From: Endosaccharibacter trunci
GTDB taxonomy: Bacteria; Pseudomonadota; Alphaproteobacteria; Acetobacterales; Acetobacteraceae
Reading direction: 5' to 3'
Length of the DNA stretch: 64,000 bases
NCBI GenBank assembly: GCA_024515975.1
Contig: JAMSKV010000006.1
Span: 1-64,000 of the forward strand
Positions 9,019-18,069 of this stretch are shown here, in pieces. The position numbers and the translations under genes are program-made. Numbering within the stretch: the first letter of the stretch is position 1; the number at the start of each line of letters is the position of its first letter. Below the pieces are notes generated by a model. It was not told where the DNA came from. It saw nothing but the letters and a program-made list of their open reading frames with translations, and did not search any database.

Positions 9019-9615
9019 CTAAAGAGCCGGTCGCATCGTCCCGGCTGGAGTGCTGGCCGGGTCGAACGACGCCTCCGTCAGCCAGAACCGTCCGGTTGCG
9101 TCGTTTTCGCCCCACCAATGGATCAGCCGGCCCAGCAGCTCCGGGCGTGGCGGCGCCGAGCGCATCTCGCCCGCCAGCGTCGTTCCGGTGCACATGCCCA
9201 CCATCAGCACCGTCCCAGCCGGTCGCAGCATCGGCGACGGCGCGCCGCCCGGCAGCGCCACGCCGTCCACGGTCAGTTTCAGCCCGCACGAGCGTGCCGA
9301 CGGCGTTTCCGACGGGCGGATCACGCCGTCGATCGTGCCTTCGGCGATCATTCGGCGCGCATCGTCGAACAGGATCGCGCGGCCACGGACGGCGCCGTCC
9401 GGCGCGGGCGCGTCCAGTCCCATCGCGATATGCACTGGGCGTCCGCCGACTTCCGGCAGGTCCAGCAATCCGCCCTCCAGGTCGCCGCCATAGCGCAGCG
9501 GTTCGGCGGCGATCGCCCGCATCAGCCCGGCCGGATCCGGCTGCGCCGTTTGCGCCTGGGCTGCGCCGGCCATCGCCGCGAGCCCTGCCGCCAGTCCCAG
9601 AATCGTACCGCGCAT
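9019..9615 (-). CDS. Exported protein of unknown function
   Basis: The 198-residue protein begins MRGTILGLAAGLAAMAGAAQ followed by AQTAQ, a clear Sec signal peptide with cleavage at AQA. AAGGAG lies 8 bp before ATG 9615, so this start is preferred over the GTG nine bases upstream. The mature part carries two Cys (RSCGLKLTV and VGMCTGTT). It lies between rho and corA on the same strand. No family was recognised. Confidence 0.75.
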   Translation of the reverse strand: MRGTILGLAAGLAAMAGAAQAQTAQPDPAGLMRAIAAEPLRYGGDLEGGLLDLPEVGGRPVHIAMGLDAPAPDGAVRGRAILFDDARRMIAEGTIDGVIRPSETPSARSCGLKLTVDGVALPGGAPSPMLRPAGTVLMVGMCTGTTLAGEMRSAPPRPELLGRLIHWWGENDATGRFWLTEASFDPASTPAGTMRPAL

Positions 9616-9639
9616 CGACCGCACTCCTTCTCGAACCTT

Positions 9640-10653
9640 CTATCGGCTGCCGAGCCAGCCTTTGCGCCAGAACCAGATCAGCGGCAGCACGATGGTCAGC
9701 GCCATCAGGCTGAGCGCGTACCAGTAGCCGAAGCTCCAGTTCAACTCCGGTATATCCTTGAAGTTCATGCCGTAGATGCTGGCGATCAAGGTCGGCGGAA
9801 TACCGATCAGGCTCACCACCGTCAGGAGCTTGATGCCGTTGTTCTGCTCGATGTTGATGAAGCCCAGCGTCGCGTCGAGCAGGAACTGGGTCTTGTTGTT
9901 GAGCTGCGCATCGTAATCGTTCAGCGACGAGATGTCCTTCGACAGCAGCGTCAGGCGTGCCGCGAACCGCTCCGAACACGGCCTGTCGCCATTCTCGCGC
10001 ACGAAGGTGGCGATGCGTTGCAGGCCGAGAAGGCTGTCCCGCACCGACGACACCAGATCGGTCAGCGTGCCCAGCCTGGACAGAAGCGCGCGCAGCCTGC
10101 GGTCGGTATCCCCCCTGTGCGGCTGCTGGGCGCCGAACACGCGCTTGGAGAGCGAATCGAGATCGTGCCCGGCCAGCTCCAGCACGTCCGCCAGCCGGTC
10201 CACCATCGCTTCCAGCAGGAGCTGCATGATGGTCTCCGCATCCGGCGGCGTGCCGGGCTTCATCTCGCTCATGGCCGGAATCGCGGCCTTCTGATCCGGC
10301 GGGGCCGCCAGTTGTCGGCCCACCGTCTCGAACACCGTGTAGTCGGTATAGCGGATGGTCACGAGCCGGTCCGGCGACAGAACGAAGCCGACCGGAGAGC
10401 TGAACGAGGTGTCATCGAACCGTCGCACCAGCGGCGTGGACAGATACAGAACCTTTCCCCTCGTATAGACGCGCGACGAACTCTCGATCTCCTCCACCTC
10501 CTGCCGGGTCGGGATGCGCAGACCTGTCAGTCGCTCGGCCAAGGCGTGCTCCTCGTCGGTCGGGTTCAACAGGTCGAACCAGGCGGCGATCGAGGGGTCC
10601 GTGCGCTCCGAAACCGGAGCGGCCTCGGTGCCGAGCGGATGGGCAAGGAACAT
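9640..10653 (-). CDS. corA: CorA-family magnesium/cobalt transporter
   Basis: The 337-residue protein has a long cytoplasmic N-terminal domain with coiled-coil helices. Two C-terminal membrane segments flank the selectivity motif YGMNF (GMN), in context LIASIYGMNFKDIPEL. It forms a pentameric Mg2+/Co2+ channel in the inner membrane. ATG 10653 (MFLAHPLG) is chosen because GGAGAG lies just upstream; longer frames have no such support. It is divergent from trpB. Confidence 0.93.
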   Translation of the reverse strand: MFLAHPLGTEAAPVSERTDPSIAAWFDLLNPTDEEHALAERLTGLRIPTRQEVEEIESSSRVYTRGKVLYLSTPLVRRFDDTSFSSPVGFVLSPDRLVTIRYTDYTVFETVGRQLAAPPDQKAAIPAMSEMKPGTPPDAETIMQLLLEAMVDRLADVLELAGHDLDSLSKRVFGAQQPHRGDTDRRLRALLSRLGTLTDLVSSVRDSLLGLQRIATFVRENGDRPCSERFAARLTLLSKDISSLNDYDAQLNNKTQFLLDATLGFINIEQNNGIKLLTVVSLIGIPPTLIASIYGMNFKDIPELNWSFGYWYALSLMALTIVLPLIWFWRKGWLGSR

Positions 10654-10789
10654 CGTCTCTCCGGGAAGCGAAGGCGGATCGGGCAAGGGCGGCGCTGCGC
10701 GCTTGTTTCGTATCATAGCATGACCGACATGCCGGGACGTGACCTGTCGCGGGGCGTTTGATAGGACACGCGATCCAGGAGGGTTTCCG

Positions 10790-12094
10790 TTGAACACGCA
10801 CGCACGTTCCATGCCGGCCGACGCCGCCGGCGCGACCGTCTCCCCGCAGACCGTGTCGGCGCAACTCGGCGCGCTCGCGGCCGAACACCGCGCCAACACG
10901 CTGCGCGGCGGCCCGGACGAGCGCGGCCGGTTCGGCATCTTCGGCGGCCGCTTCGTCGCCGAAACGCTGATGCCGCTGATCCTGGAGCTCGATCAGGCTT
11001 ACGAAGCCGCCAAGAAGGACCACGCCTTCCGCGCCGAGCTGGATTTCTACCTCAAGGACTATGTGGGCCGCCCCAGCCCGCTCTGGCACGCCAAGCGCCT
11101 GTCGGCCGAACTCGGCGGCGCCAAGGTCTACTTCAAGCGCGAGGAGCTGAACCACACCGGGTCGCACAAGCTCAACAACGTCATGGGCCAGATCCTGCTG
11201 GCCCGGCGCATGGGCCGCACCCGCATCATCGCGGAGACCGGCGCCGGCCAGCACGGCGTTGCCACCGCCACCGTGTGCGCCCTGCTCGGCCTCAAATGCG
11301 TGGTCTATATGGGCGCCACCGATGTCGCCCGGCAAAGCCCGAACGTGTTCCGCATGCGCCTGCTGGGCGCCGAGGTGCACGCGGTGGAAACCGGGGCCGG
11401 CACGCTCAAGGACGCCATGAACGAGGCGATGCGCGACTGGGTCGCCAATGTCGCCGACACCTATTACCTGATCGGCACCGTCGCGGGGCCGCACCCCTAC
11501 CCGGCCATGGTGCGCGACTTCCAGTGCGTGATCGGCGAGGAAGCCCGCGCGCAGCTCCAGGACGCAGAGGGCCGCCTGCCGGATGCCGTGGTCGCGGCCG
11601 TGGGCGGCGGCTCCAACGCCATGGGCATCTTCCACCCGTTCCTGGACGAGCCCGACGTGGCGCTGATCGGCGTGGAAGCGGCCGGGCGCGGGCTCGATTC
11701 GGGCGAGCAGGCCGCCAGCATCTCGCGTGGCCGCCCCGGCGTGCTGCATGGCAATCGCACCTATCTGCTCCAGGACGACGAGGGCCAGATCCAGGAGGCG
11801 CATTCCATCAGTGCCGGCCTCGACTATCCCGGCATCGGCCCGGAACATTCCTGGCTGCACGATATCGGCCGCGCGCAATATGTCGGCATCACCGACGACG
11901 AGGCGCTGGACGCGTTCCAGCTTTGCACGCGCACGGAGGGCATCATCCCGGCGCTGGAATGCGCGCACGCCCTGGCCTACGTCGCCAAGATCGCCCCGGC
12001 CATGGACCCGGAGCGCATCATCCTGATGAATCTGTCCGGGCGCGGCGACAAGGACATCTTCACCGTGGCCGAGCGCCTGGGAGTGAAGCTGTGA
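10790..12094 (+). CDS. trpB: Tryptophan synthase beta chain
   Basis: TrpB makes tryptophan from indole and serine with PLP. The PLP lysine is K127 in [12 protein letters not shown]; the phosphate-binding Gly loop is GGGSNAMG. It has 434 residues, longer than usual because of a ~30-residue N-terminal extension. The best start is TTG 10790, six bases after a strong AGGAGGG (10777-10783); ATG 10811 is possible but has no such site. It overlaps trpA by 4 bp. No trpF is present upstream, where many alphaproteobacteria have it. Confidence 0.97.
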   Translation: MNTHARSMPADAAGATVSPQTVSAQLGALAAEHRANTLRGGPDERGRFGIFGGRFVAETLMPLILELDQAYEAAKKDHAFRAELDFYLKDYVGRPSPLWHAKRLSAELGGAKVYFKREELNHTGSHKLNNVMGQILLARRMGRTRIIAETGAGQHGVATATVCALLGLKCVVYMGATDVARQSPNVFRMRLLGAEVHAVETGAGTLKDAMNEAMRDWVANVADTYYLIGTVAGPHPYPAMVRDFQCVIGEEARAQLQDAEGRLPDAVVAAVGGGSNAMGIFHPFLDEPDVALIGVEAAGRGLDSGEQAASISRGRPGVLHGNRTYLLQDDEGQIQEAHSISAGLDYPGIGPEHSWLHDIGRAQYVGITDDEALDAFQLCTRTEGIIPALECAHALAYVAKIAPAMDPERIILMNLSGRGDKDIFTVAERLGVKL

Positions 12095-12954
12095 GCCGCA
12101 TCGCCGCACGCTTCGCCGCCCTGGAGCGGGAGGGTCGCGGTGCGCTGATCCCCTATCTCGAGGCCGGCGATCCGGACATGGAGACCGCCGCGGCCATCCT
12201 GGACGGCATGCCCGAAGCCGGCGCGGACCTGATCGAGATCGGGGTGCCGTTCACCGATCCGATGGCGGACGGGCCGATCATCCAGGCCGCCGCGCGCCGC
12301 GGCCTCAAGGGCGGCGCCACGCTCGGCCGGACTCTGGAGATGGTGGCCCGCTTCCGCGAACGCGACGATCACACGCCGATCGTGCTGATGGGCTATCTCA
12401 ACCCGATCGACAGCTACGGCCCGGAGCGGTTCTGCGCCGATGCGGCACGTGCCGGGGTGGATGGGCTCATCATCGTCGATCTGCCGTCGGAGGAAGCCGA
12501 CCTGATCGAGGCGCACAGCGCCGCCAACGCGATCGACATCATCCGTCTCGTCGCGCCGACCACGGCCGACGACCGTCTGCCGCTGGTGCTGCGCAACGCG
12601 TCGGGCTTCATCTATTACGTCAGCATCACCGGCGTGACCGGCACGCGCACGGCGAGCGAGTCCGACCTCGCCGCCGCCCTGCCGCGCCTGCGGGCCAGGA
12701 CCGACCTGCCGGTGGCGATCGGGTTTGGCATCCGCACGCCGGACCAGGCCGCCTCGGCCGTCCGCATCGCCGACGGCGCCGTGGTCGCCTCGGCGCTCAT
12801 CGAAACCCTGGCCGGCACGCTCGATGCCGATGGCCGCGCCGGTCCCGACACGGTCCGGCGCGTGCTGGATCAGGTCAGAACCATCGCAAACGGCGTTCGT
12901 TCGGCGCGCACGCGCACCGAAACCCCGGCAGAAGCAACGGAGTCCCCGGCATGA
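12091..12954 (+). CDS. trpA: Tryptophan synthase alpha chain
   Basis: TrpA cleaves indole-3-glycerol phosphate to indole, which is channelled to TrpB. It has 287 residues. The signature [16 protein letters not shown] contains the catalytic Glu region, and the Asp of YLEAGDPD is conserved. It starts at GTG 12091 overlapping the trpB stop (GTGA) and ends overlapping the accD start (ATGA), so all three are translationally coupled. Confidence 0.97.
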   Translation: MSRIAARFAALEREGRGALIPYLEAGDPDMETAAAILDGMPEAGADLIEIGVPFTDPMADGPIIQAAARRGLKGGATLGRTLEMVARFRERDDHTPIVLMGYLNPIDSYGPERFCADAARAGVDGLIIVDLPSEEADLIEAHSAANAIDIIRLVAPTTADDRLPLVLRNASGFIYYVSITGVTGTRTASESDLAAALPRLRARTDLPVAIGFGIRTPDQAASAVRIADGAVVASALIETLAGTLDADGRAGPDTVRRVLDQVRTIANGVRSARTRTETPAEATESPA

Positions 12955-13817
12955 GCTGGCTCACCACCTATGTGCGGCCGAAGATCCGCAACCTGCTCGG
13001 CAAGCGGGACGTGCCGGACAATCTCTGGACCCAGTGCGAATCCTGCTCGCAGATGATCTTCGCGGCCGACCTGCACAAGAACCTGAACGTGTGCCCGCAT
13101 TGCGGCCATCACATGCGCGCTCTGGTGACGGACCGTCTGGACTGGACCTTCGACGCCGGCTCCTACACCCGCATCGAGCTGCCCAAGGCGCCCGTCGATC
13201 CGCTCGGGTTCCGCGACCAGAAGCGCTACACCGACCGCCTCAAGGACCAGCGCGCCAAGACCCATCTGGACGAGAGCCTGGTGGTCGCGCACGGCACCAT
13301 CACCGGCCACAAGGCCGTGGTCGCCGTGATGGCCTACGAGTTCCTGGCCGGCACCATGGGCGCGGCCCTGGGCGAGGGCATCGTCGCCGCGGCCCGGCTG
13401 GCGGTGCTGCAGCATGCGCCGCTGGTGGTGTTCACAGCGTCGGGCGGCGCGCGCATGCAGGAGGGCATGATCAGCCTGATGCAGATGCCGCGCACCACCA
13501 TCGCCGTGCAGATGGTCCGAGATGCAGGGCTCCCCTACGTCGTGGTCATGACCAACCCGACCACGGGCGGCGTCACCGCCTCCTTCGCCATGCTGGGCGA
13601 CATCCAGATCGCCGAGCCGAACGCGCTGATCGGTTTCGCCGGGCCGCGCGTGATCGAGCAGACGGTGCGCGAGACCCTGCCGGACGGGTTCCAGCGCTCG
13701 GAGTTCCTGCAGGAGCACGGGATGCTGGACATGGTGGTGGCGCGCAAGGACATGCGCGAGACGCTGGGGCGGATCATCGGGTTGCTCGGGCGGCAGCCGG
13801 TGGCGGATGCGGCCTGA
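12951..13817 (+). CDS. accD: Acetyl-CoA carboxylase carboxyltransferase subunit beta
   Basis: AccD pairs with AccA to move the carboxyl group from biotin to acetyl-CoA, giving malonyl-CoA for fatty acid synthesis. It has 288 residues. The N-terminal zinc ribbon has Cys pairs in QCESCSQ and VCPHCGHH (about residues 25-50). The crotonase-like core includes VFTASGGARMQEG and MTNPTTGGVTASFAMLGD. It starts inside the trpA stop (4-bp overlap). The trpBA-accD-folC order is common in alphaproteobacteria. Confidence 0.97.
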   Translation: MSWLTTYVRPKIRNLLGKRDVPDNLWTQCESCSQMIFAADLHKNLNVCPHCGHHMRALVTDRLDWTFDAGSYTRIELPKAPVDPLGFRDQKRYTDRLKDQRAKTHLDESLVVAHGTITGHKAVVAVMAYEFLAGTMGAALGEGIVAAARLAVLQHAPLVVFTASGGARMQEGMISLMQMPRTTIAVQMVRDAGLPYVVVMTNPTTGGVTASFAMLGDIQIAEPNALIGFAGPRVIEQTVRETLPDGFQRSEFLQEHGMLDMVVARKDMRETLGRIIGLLGRQPVADAA

Positions 13818-13819
13818 GA

Positions 13820-13921
13820 CCAGGGGCTCTGCCCCTGGACCCCGCCAAAGGCTCGCCTTTGGAATCCAAAAATTAGGGTCCAGGGACGACTGTCCCTGGC
13901 GGGTCCAGGGCGGAGCCCTGG
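13820..13921. repeat. Four-hairpin intergenic repeat between accD and folC
   Basis: Four perfect inverted repeats lie in tandem in 102 bases: 13820-13838 (CCAGGGGC arms), 13845-13862 (CCAAAGGC arms), 13880-13899 (CCAGGGAC arms) and 13905-13921 (CCAGGGC arms). The element fills almost the whole accD-folC gap. A shorter relative sharing GGGTCCAGGGCGG lies before purH. It may act as a bidirectional RNA processing or termination structure, or be a mobile palindromic repeat of the REP/BIME type. Confidence 0.8.
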
Positions 13922-13925
13922 GAGA

Positions 13926-15215
13926 ATGACTCCCGAATTCACCGGCCGCCCCGGCGCCATCCTCCAGCGATTGCAACGCCTCTACCCGTCCCTGATCGAT
14001 CTCAGCCTCGGCCGGCTCGAATCGCTGCTGGCGAAGCTGGGCCATCCCGAACGCCGCCTGCCGCCTGTGATCCATGTCGCTGGCACCAACGGCAAGGGCT
14101 CCACCTGCGCCAATGCCCGCGCGATCGCCGAGCAGGCGGGATGGCGCGTGCACGCGACCACTTCGCCGCATCTGGTGGACGTGACCGAGCGGTTCCGCGT
14201 GGCCGGACGCCTCGTGTCCGAACCGGTGCTCAGCGAGACCTTGGAGCACATCGAGCGGATCAATGACGGCGCGCCGATCACCGTATTCGAGGTGCTCACC
14301 GCCTGCGCCTTTCTCCTGTTCGCGGAGCATCCGGCCGATCTGGCGGTGATCGAGGTCGGTCTCGGCGGCCGGTTCGACGCCACCAACGTGCTGCAGAACC
14401 CCGCCGCCTGCGCCATCACCGCCCTGTCGATGGATCACGAAGCCTTTCTCGGCGACACGCTGGAGAAGATCGCCAGGGAGAAGGCCGGGATCATCAAGCC
14501 GGGCCGTCCGGTGGTCACCGGCCGCCAGCCGGCCAAGGCGCTGGCGGTGATCGAGGCGGAAGCCGCGCGTCTCGGGGCGCCGCTCTGGCTGCGCGACCGG
14601 GACTGGTTCGTTGGGCAGGCGCCGGACGGCATGCTGCAGTACCGCGACCGGCTCGGCACGCTGCCTTTACCTGCGCCATCCCTGCCCGGCCCGCACCAGA
14701 TCGACAATGCCGGCCTCGCCGTCGCTACCCTGCGCGCCTCCGGCCTCGCTCTGCCCGACGGCGCCTTCGCCGGCATCGCCCACACGCGCTGGCCGGCCCG
14801 CCTGCAACGCCTCGACGGTGCGCTGGCCGAACGCCTCGGTCCCGGCTGGGAACTCTGGCTCGATGGCGGTCATAATCCCGGCGCCGGCGCGGTCCTGGCC
14901 GAAAGTGTCGCAGCCTGGCGCGACCGTCCGCTCCATATCCTGGTCGGCATGAAGCAGACCAAGGACCCGGCCGGGTTCCTGCGCCCGCTGCTGCCGCTCG
15001 CCACCACGCTGCACGCCATCGCCGAGCCCGATCAGCACATGGCGATGCCTGTGGAGCAGATCGTCGCGGCTTCGGGTGGCCAGGCGCTGCCCGGCCTGAC
15101 GCTCCTCGACACGCTCGACCGCCTACGCGCCGAGCCGCCCGGCCGCGTGCTGATTTGCGGCAGCCTTTATCTCGCCGGCGTGGTGCTCAGGCAGGATGGC
15201 TGGGTGCCGACCTGA
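13926..15215 (+). CDS. folC: Folylpolyglutamate synthase / dihydrofolate synthase
   Basis: FolC adds glutamate to dihydropteroate and to tetrahydrofolates. At 429 residues it matches the family. The P-loop is HVAGTNGKGST, followed by THSPHLV-like TTSPHLVDVTERFRV and the GGRFDATN region; the C-terminal ligase domain has LWLDGGHNPGAG. It starts at ATG 13926, only a few bases after the last hairpin of the repeat, whose 3' end provides the GGGAG in front of the start. Confidence 0.95.
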   Translation: MTPEFTGRPGAILQRLQRLYPSLIDLSLGRLESLLAKLGHPERRLPPVIHVAGTNGKGSTCANARAIAEQAGWRVHATTSPHLVDVTERFRVAGRLVSEPVLSETLEHIERINDGAPITVFEVLTACAFLLFAEHPADLAVIEVGLGGRFDATNVLQNPAACAITALSMDHEAFLGDTLEKIAREKAGIIKPGRPVVTGRQPAKALAVIEAEAARLGAPLWLRDRDWFVGQAPDGMLQYRDRLGTLPLPAPSLPGPHQIDNAGLAVATLRASGLALPDGAFAGIAHTRWPARLQRLDGALAERLGPGWELWLDGGHNPGAGAVLAESVAAWRDRPLHILVGMKQTKDPAGFLRPLLPLATTLHAIAEPDQHMAMPVEQIVAASGGQALPGLTLLDTLDRLRAEPPGRVLICGSLYLAGVVLRQDGWVPT

Positions 15216-15219
15216 ACAG

Positions 15220-15537
15220 TCAGCCGGTCTGATCGTCGAAGCTGTTTCGCTTGTAACGCTCCGTCTCGCCCAGCGCATCGATCAGGGCGCGATACAGCGT
15301 TCCATAATGGCGAAGCGTCGCCTCGTAATCCGCCACCGACTGTCCACCCCGCCCGAAGGCGATGCCGGCCCCGCTGATCAGGCGGCTTGTTTCCTTGTAG
15401 AGATCGTCCGGGGCCTGCGGGACGGGTTCCTTGAACGCGCCCGTGCAGCGCAGGAAGGTGTTGCGCTCGATCTCCTCGGCGATCGGCGCCGGCAGGCGGC
15501 GCAGCATCGCCGCGAAGGCGCGCTGTAAAACCTGCAT
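15220..15537 (-). CDS. Small conserved-looking protein of unknown function
   Basis: This 105-residue protein (MQVLQRAFAAMLRRLPAPIA at the start) is soluble, helical and mixed-charge, without a signal peptide. Its stop lies 4 bp from the folC stop, so the genes converge almost end to end. The composition and compact fit between neighbours support a real gene. No family was recognised. Confidence 0.65.
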   Translation of the reverse strand: MQVLQRAFAAMLRRLPAPIAEEIERNTFLRCTGAFKEPVPQAPDDLYKETSRLISGAGIAFGRGGQSVADYEATLRHYGTLYRALIDALGETERYKRNSFDDQTG

Positions 15538-15676
15538 GTCCGGCGGTCATGTTCGCTTCTCCGGACACGTTTCCGCGTGCAGGTTTCGACTCGACACCGG
15601 CGCGGTTCCCCCTGTCAAACTGTGACGATAGGCTCGCCAGAACGGCTGGCCCGATGCGTTCGATAAGGAAACGACC

Positions 15677-16621
15677 ATGCGCAAGGTGATCTTCGATACC
15701 GATCCCGGCGTGGACGACGCCATGGCGCTGGCCTTCCTGTGCCGGCGGCCGGAGCTGGAGCTGATCGGCGTCACCACCGTGCATGGCAACGCCGATATCG
15801 ACACCGTGACGCGCAACGCCCTGTTCCTGAAGGACCGGCTCGGCTTCTCCGCCCCCGTTGCGCAGGGCTCGGGCGTCACCTTCCTGAACCGTCGCGGCAA
15901 CACCGCCACCCATGTGCACGGCGAGAACGCGCTGGGCAACATCGCCATCGACACGCCGCGCGCCACGCTGGACGGCCGCCGCGGCCATCGCATGATCATC
16001 GATCTGGTGCGCGCCCACCCGAACGAGGTGACCATCATCGCCGTCGGCCCGCTCACCAATCTGGCCCGCGCGCTGGACAAGGATCCCGAGATCGCCCGCC
16101 TGGTGCAGGGCGTGGTGGTGATGGGCGGCGCGTTCGGCTCCAATGGCAACACGGGCAACGTGTCGCCCGTGGCCGAAGCCAACATCCACAACGACCCGGA
16201 AGCCGCCGACGCCGTGTTCACCGCTCCCTGGCCGGTGACGATCATCGGCCTCGACGTCACCCAGCAGGTGGTGATGGATGCCGCCTTCCTGCGCGCGCTG
16301 GGCGAGTGCGGCGAGACCGGCCGCCTGCTGCACGACGTGTCGCGGTTCTACCACGGCTTCCATCAGCGCTCTCGCCGGCTGGATGGCATCTTCGCCCATG
16401 ACAGCCTGGCGGTGCTGTATGCGGTGCGGCCGGATCTCTTCACATTGCGCCACGGGCCCGTGCGCGTGGTGTGCGGCGGCATCGCCTCGGGCCAGACCAT
16501 CCAGAAACCGGAAGAGTCGCCGTTTCCGATCGGCGCCTGGGACCCGCATCCGAACCAGTCCGTCGCCATCGACGTGCATGTGCAGGCCGCTTTGAAGGTC
16601 TACGCCGACAGCTTCGACTGA
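15677..16621 (+). CDS. Inosine-uridine preferring nucleoside hydrolase family protein
   Basis: The family hydrolyses the N-glycosidic bond of nucleosides to base and ribose. It has 314 residues, the usual length. The Ca2+-binding N-terminal motif DTDPGVDDAMAL is intact, as are the GPLTNLA and HDSLAVLY segments with the late Asp/His. No signal peptide is present, suggesting cytoplasmic nucleoside salvage. It is a single gene followed by a dispersed repeat element. Confidence 0.93.
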   Translation: MRKVIFDTDPGVDDAMALAFLCRRPELELIGVTTVHGNADIDTVTRNALFLKDRLGFSAPVAQGSGVTFLNRRGNTATHVHGENALGNIAIDTPRATLDGRRGHRMIIDLVRAHPNEVTIIAVGPLTNLARALDKDPEIARLVQGVVVMGGAFGSNGNTGNVSPVAEANIHNDPEAADAVFTAPWPVTIIGLDVTQQVVMDAAFLRALGECGETGRLLHDVSRFYHGFHQRSRRLDGIFAHDSLAVLYAVRPDLFTLRHGPVRVVCGGIASGQTIQKPEESPFPIGAWDPHPNQSVAIDVHVQAALKVYADSFD

Positions 16622-16634
16622 CGCTCGGAAGGCA

Positions 16635-16748
16635 TGTTCTTCCTTGAAAGAACCACAGGACATCTGTCCGTTTGGCTCCGCGCTCAGCGGCACACTCCCA
16701 GCCGAACGGATGGAAGTCTTTTTGCTTCTTTTTCTTCAGAAAAAGAAG
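16635..16748 (+). repeat. Dispersed hairpin-ended repeat, copy 1
   Basis: The 5' end is an imperfect GTTCTT/AAGAAC hairpin, followed by the core CTGTCCGTTTGGCTCCGCGC (16664-16683). The 3' end is a perfect 11-bp hairpin with CTTCTTTTTCT arms (16725-16748). The same architecture recurs at 30000 (inverted) and 34739. It fills the gap between two convergent genes and ends 10 bp from the neighbour's stop. Confidence 0.85.
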
Positions 16749-16757
16749 ACTCTCTTC

Positions 16758-17468
16758 TCACTCACCCTCCGCCATGAGCAGAAACGACGCCGGCTCCGGC
16801 CCGGGACGAAGAAACCCTTCCACCGCGATCCGCCTGAGCCGAAGCACGGCGATCCCGGCGGGGCTGACATCCGGGTCTTCCGCCAGGGCGGCAAGGCGCG
16901 GCAGCACGGCCGGGCGGTCGGACAGCAGGATCGTCTCGCCGGGCTCGATCGGCAGGCCGTCGCGCAGAGCGTGCTGGGCGGTTTCTCGCTCCGTCAGCCA
17001 GTAGAGCCAGGCATCCGGGCGCTCGTTGGGGCGGAAGGAGCGCGGGTCGACTCGCTGCAAGGGAATCTCTCCCGGCTGCAGTGCGGCGCGGAGGGGTTCC
17101 GGTGGCGGAGGTTCCGGAACCGGCGCCTCGATTGCCGATGGGTCGTCAGCGTCCCCTTCGGAAGGCTGGGCCGGGTCCGGCGCAGTGCGTTCGAGCGCCT
17201 GCCGCTTTCGGCCGCTGGTGCGGCGCACCCTGATCGGTTTGGCGGCAATCTCCGTTTCGGCCGTCTGCGCCGAACCTGACGCAGCGGCGTCCGCGGATGC
17301 CCCGAACAGGTCGACCTCCTGTATGGCCGGATCGCGACCCCGTCCAGCGGGGCGTTTGGCGGGGCGGCGTCCGGAGGGGTGTTCCGCACGCGGCATCAGC
17401 AGCGGCAGGGTCGGCTCGCGCACCGTTGAGGCGGAACCGGGCGTCGGGGGCGGATCGCGGTCCGGCAA
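16758..17468 (-). CDS. Protein of unknown function downstream of zur
   Basis: This frame has up to 236 residues. The N-terminal ~130 are Pro/Ala/Arg-rich and look disordered. The C-terminal ~100 form a compact part (RPDAWLYWLTERETAQHALR and ILLSDRPAVLPRLAALAED) that seems to be the functional domain. The TTG start at 17468 is 7 bp after the zur stop, suggesting one transcript, but no ribosome binding site decides it; ATG 17396 is an alternative. No family was recognised. Confidence 0.65.
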   Translation of the reverse strand: MPDRDPPPTPGSASTVREPTLPLLMPRAEHPSGRRPAKRPAGRGRDPAIQEVDLFGASADAAASGSAQTAETEIAAKPIRVRRTSGRKRQALERTAPDPAQPSEGDADDPSAIEAPVPEPPPPEPLRAALQPGEIPLQRVDPRSFRPNERPDAWLYWLTERETAQHALRDGLPIEPGETILLSDRPAVLPRLAALAEDPDVSPAGIAVLRLRRIAVEGFLRPGPEPASFLLMAEGE

Positions 17469-17475
17469 GATCGGC

Positions 17476-18006
17476 TCAGCCGGGTTCCCGGGCTTGTTCC
17501 GCCCGGTCCGCCTCGGCCACGCAGTCGGCGCACAGCCCTTCCAGTTCGATGGTGGAGCGCCGCGGCACGAAGCCGTGGCGCGCAGCCGCGGCTTCCAGCG
17601 CGTCGGCGATCCGCGGCTCGTCGATCTCCACAGTGCGCTGGCAGACCGAACAGATCAGGAACTGCACTTTGTGATCGTGATGGGCGTGGTCGTGGCCGCG
17701 ATCGTCCTGTACGCAGCCGACAAAGGCGCTCAGGCGCTCCACCTTGTGGATCAGCCCTTGTTCCTGGAGGAAATCCAGCGCGCGGTAGACCGTCGGCGGG
17801 GCCGCGCCCTTGTGCGACTGGCGCAGGCGGTCGAGCAGATCGTAGGCGCCGACAGGGCGGTCGCTGTCCAGCACCAGGCCCAGGACGTGCCGGCGTATGT
17901 CGGTCAGCCGGGAGCCGTTGCGGTCGCAGGTGCGCGCGGCCCGATCGAGCAGCTTTCCTGTCTCGGCGCCGAACATTGCTCCCATCATGGCACCGGTTCC
18001 GGCCAT
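17476..18006 (-). CDS. zur: Fur-family zinc uptake regulator Zur
   Basis: The 176-residue protein has a winged helix (LVLDSDRPVGAYDLLDRLRQ and APPTVYRALDFLQEQGLIHK) followed by a metal-binding dimerisation domain. That domain has a His-rich stretch (GHDHAHHDHKVQF) and two Cys pairs (CSVC and CADC) for structural zinc. The context (divergent znuABC and a palindromic operator between them) identifies it as Zur rather than Fur. It represses zinc uptake when zinc is sufficient and probably controls itself through the shared site. ATG 18006 is the likely start. Confidence 0.92.
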   Translation of the reverse strand: MAGTGAMMGAMFGAETGKLLDRAARTCDRNGSRLTDIRRHVLGLVLDSDRPVGAYDLLDRLRQSHKGAAPPTVYRALDFLQEQGLIHKVERLSAFVGCVQDDRGHDHAHHDHKVQFLICSVCQRTVEIDEPRIADALEAAAARHGFVPRRSTIELEGLCADCVAEADRAEQAREPG

Positions 18007-18030
18007 CACCACCACCTTTCGAGTATCGAC

Positions 18031-18043
18031 GTTATAGTATAAC
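18031..18043. promoter_or_regulatory. Zur operator between zur and znuA
   Basis: GTTATAGTATAAC is a perfect palindrome around a central G and matches the alphaproteobacterial Zur box core (TTATANTATAA). It lies 25 bp before zur and 26 bp before znuA, so one site can repress both divergent transcripts. Confidence 0.88.
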
Positions 18044-18069
18044 AGCTCGGCGGAGCGGAGGGCACTTTC

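Noticed and set aside
12440-12460. CACGTG palindrome inside trpA as a second parS
   Set aside because: The flanks (GGCACGTGCC) do not match TGTTTC/GAAACA, so it is not parS-like.
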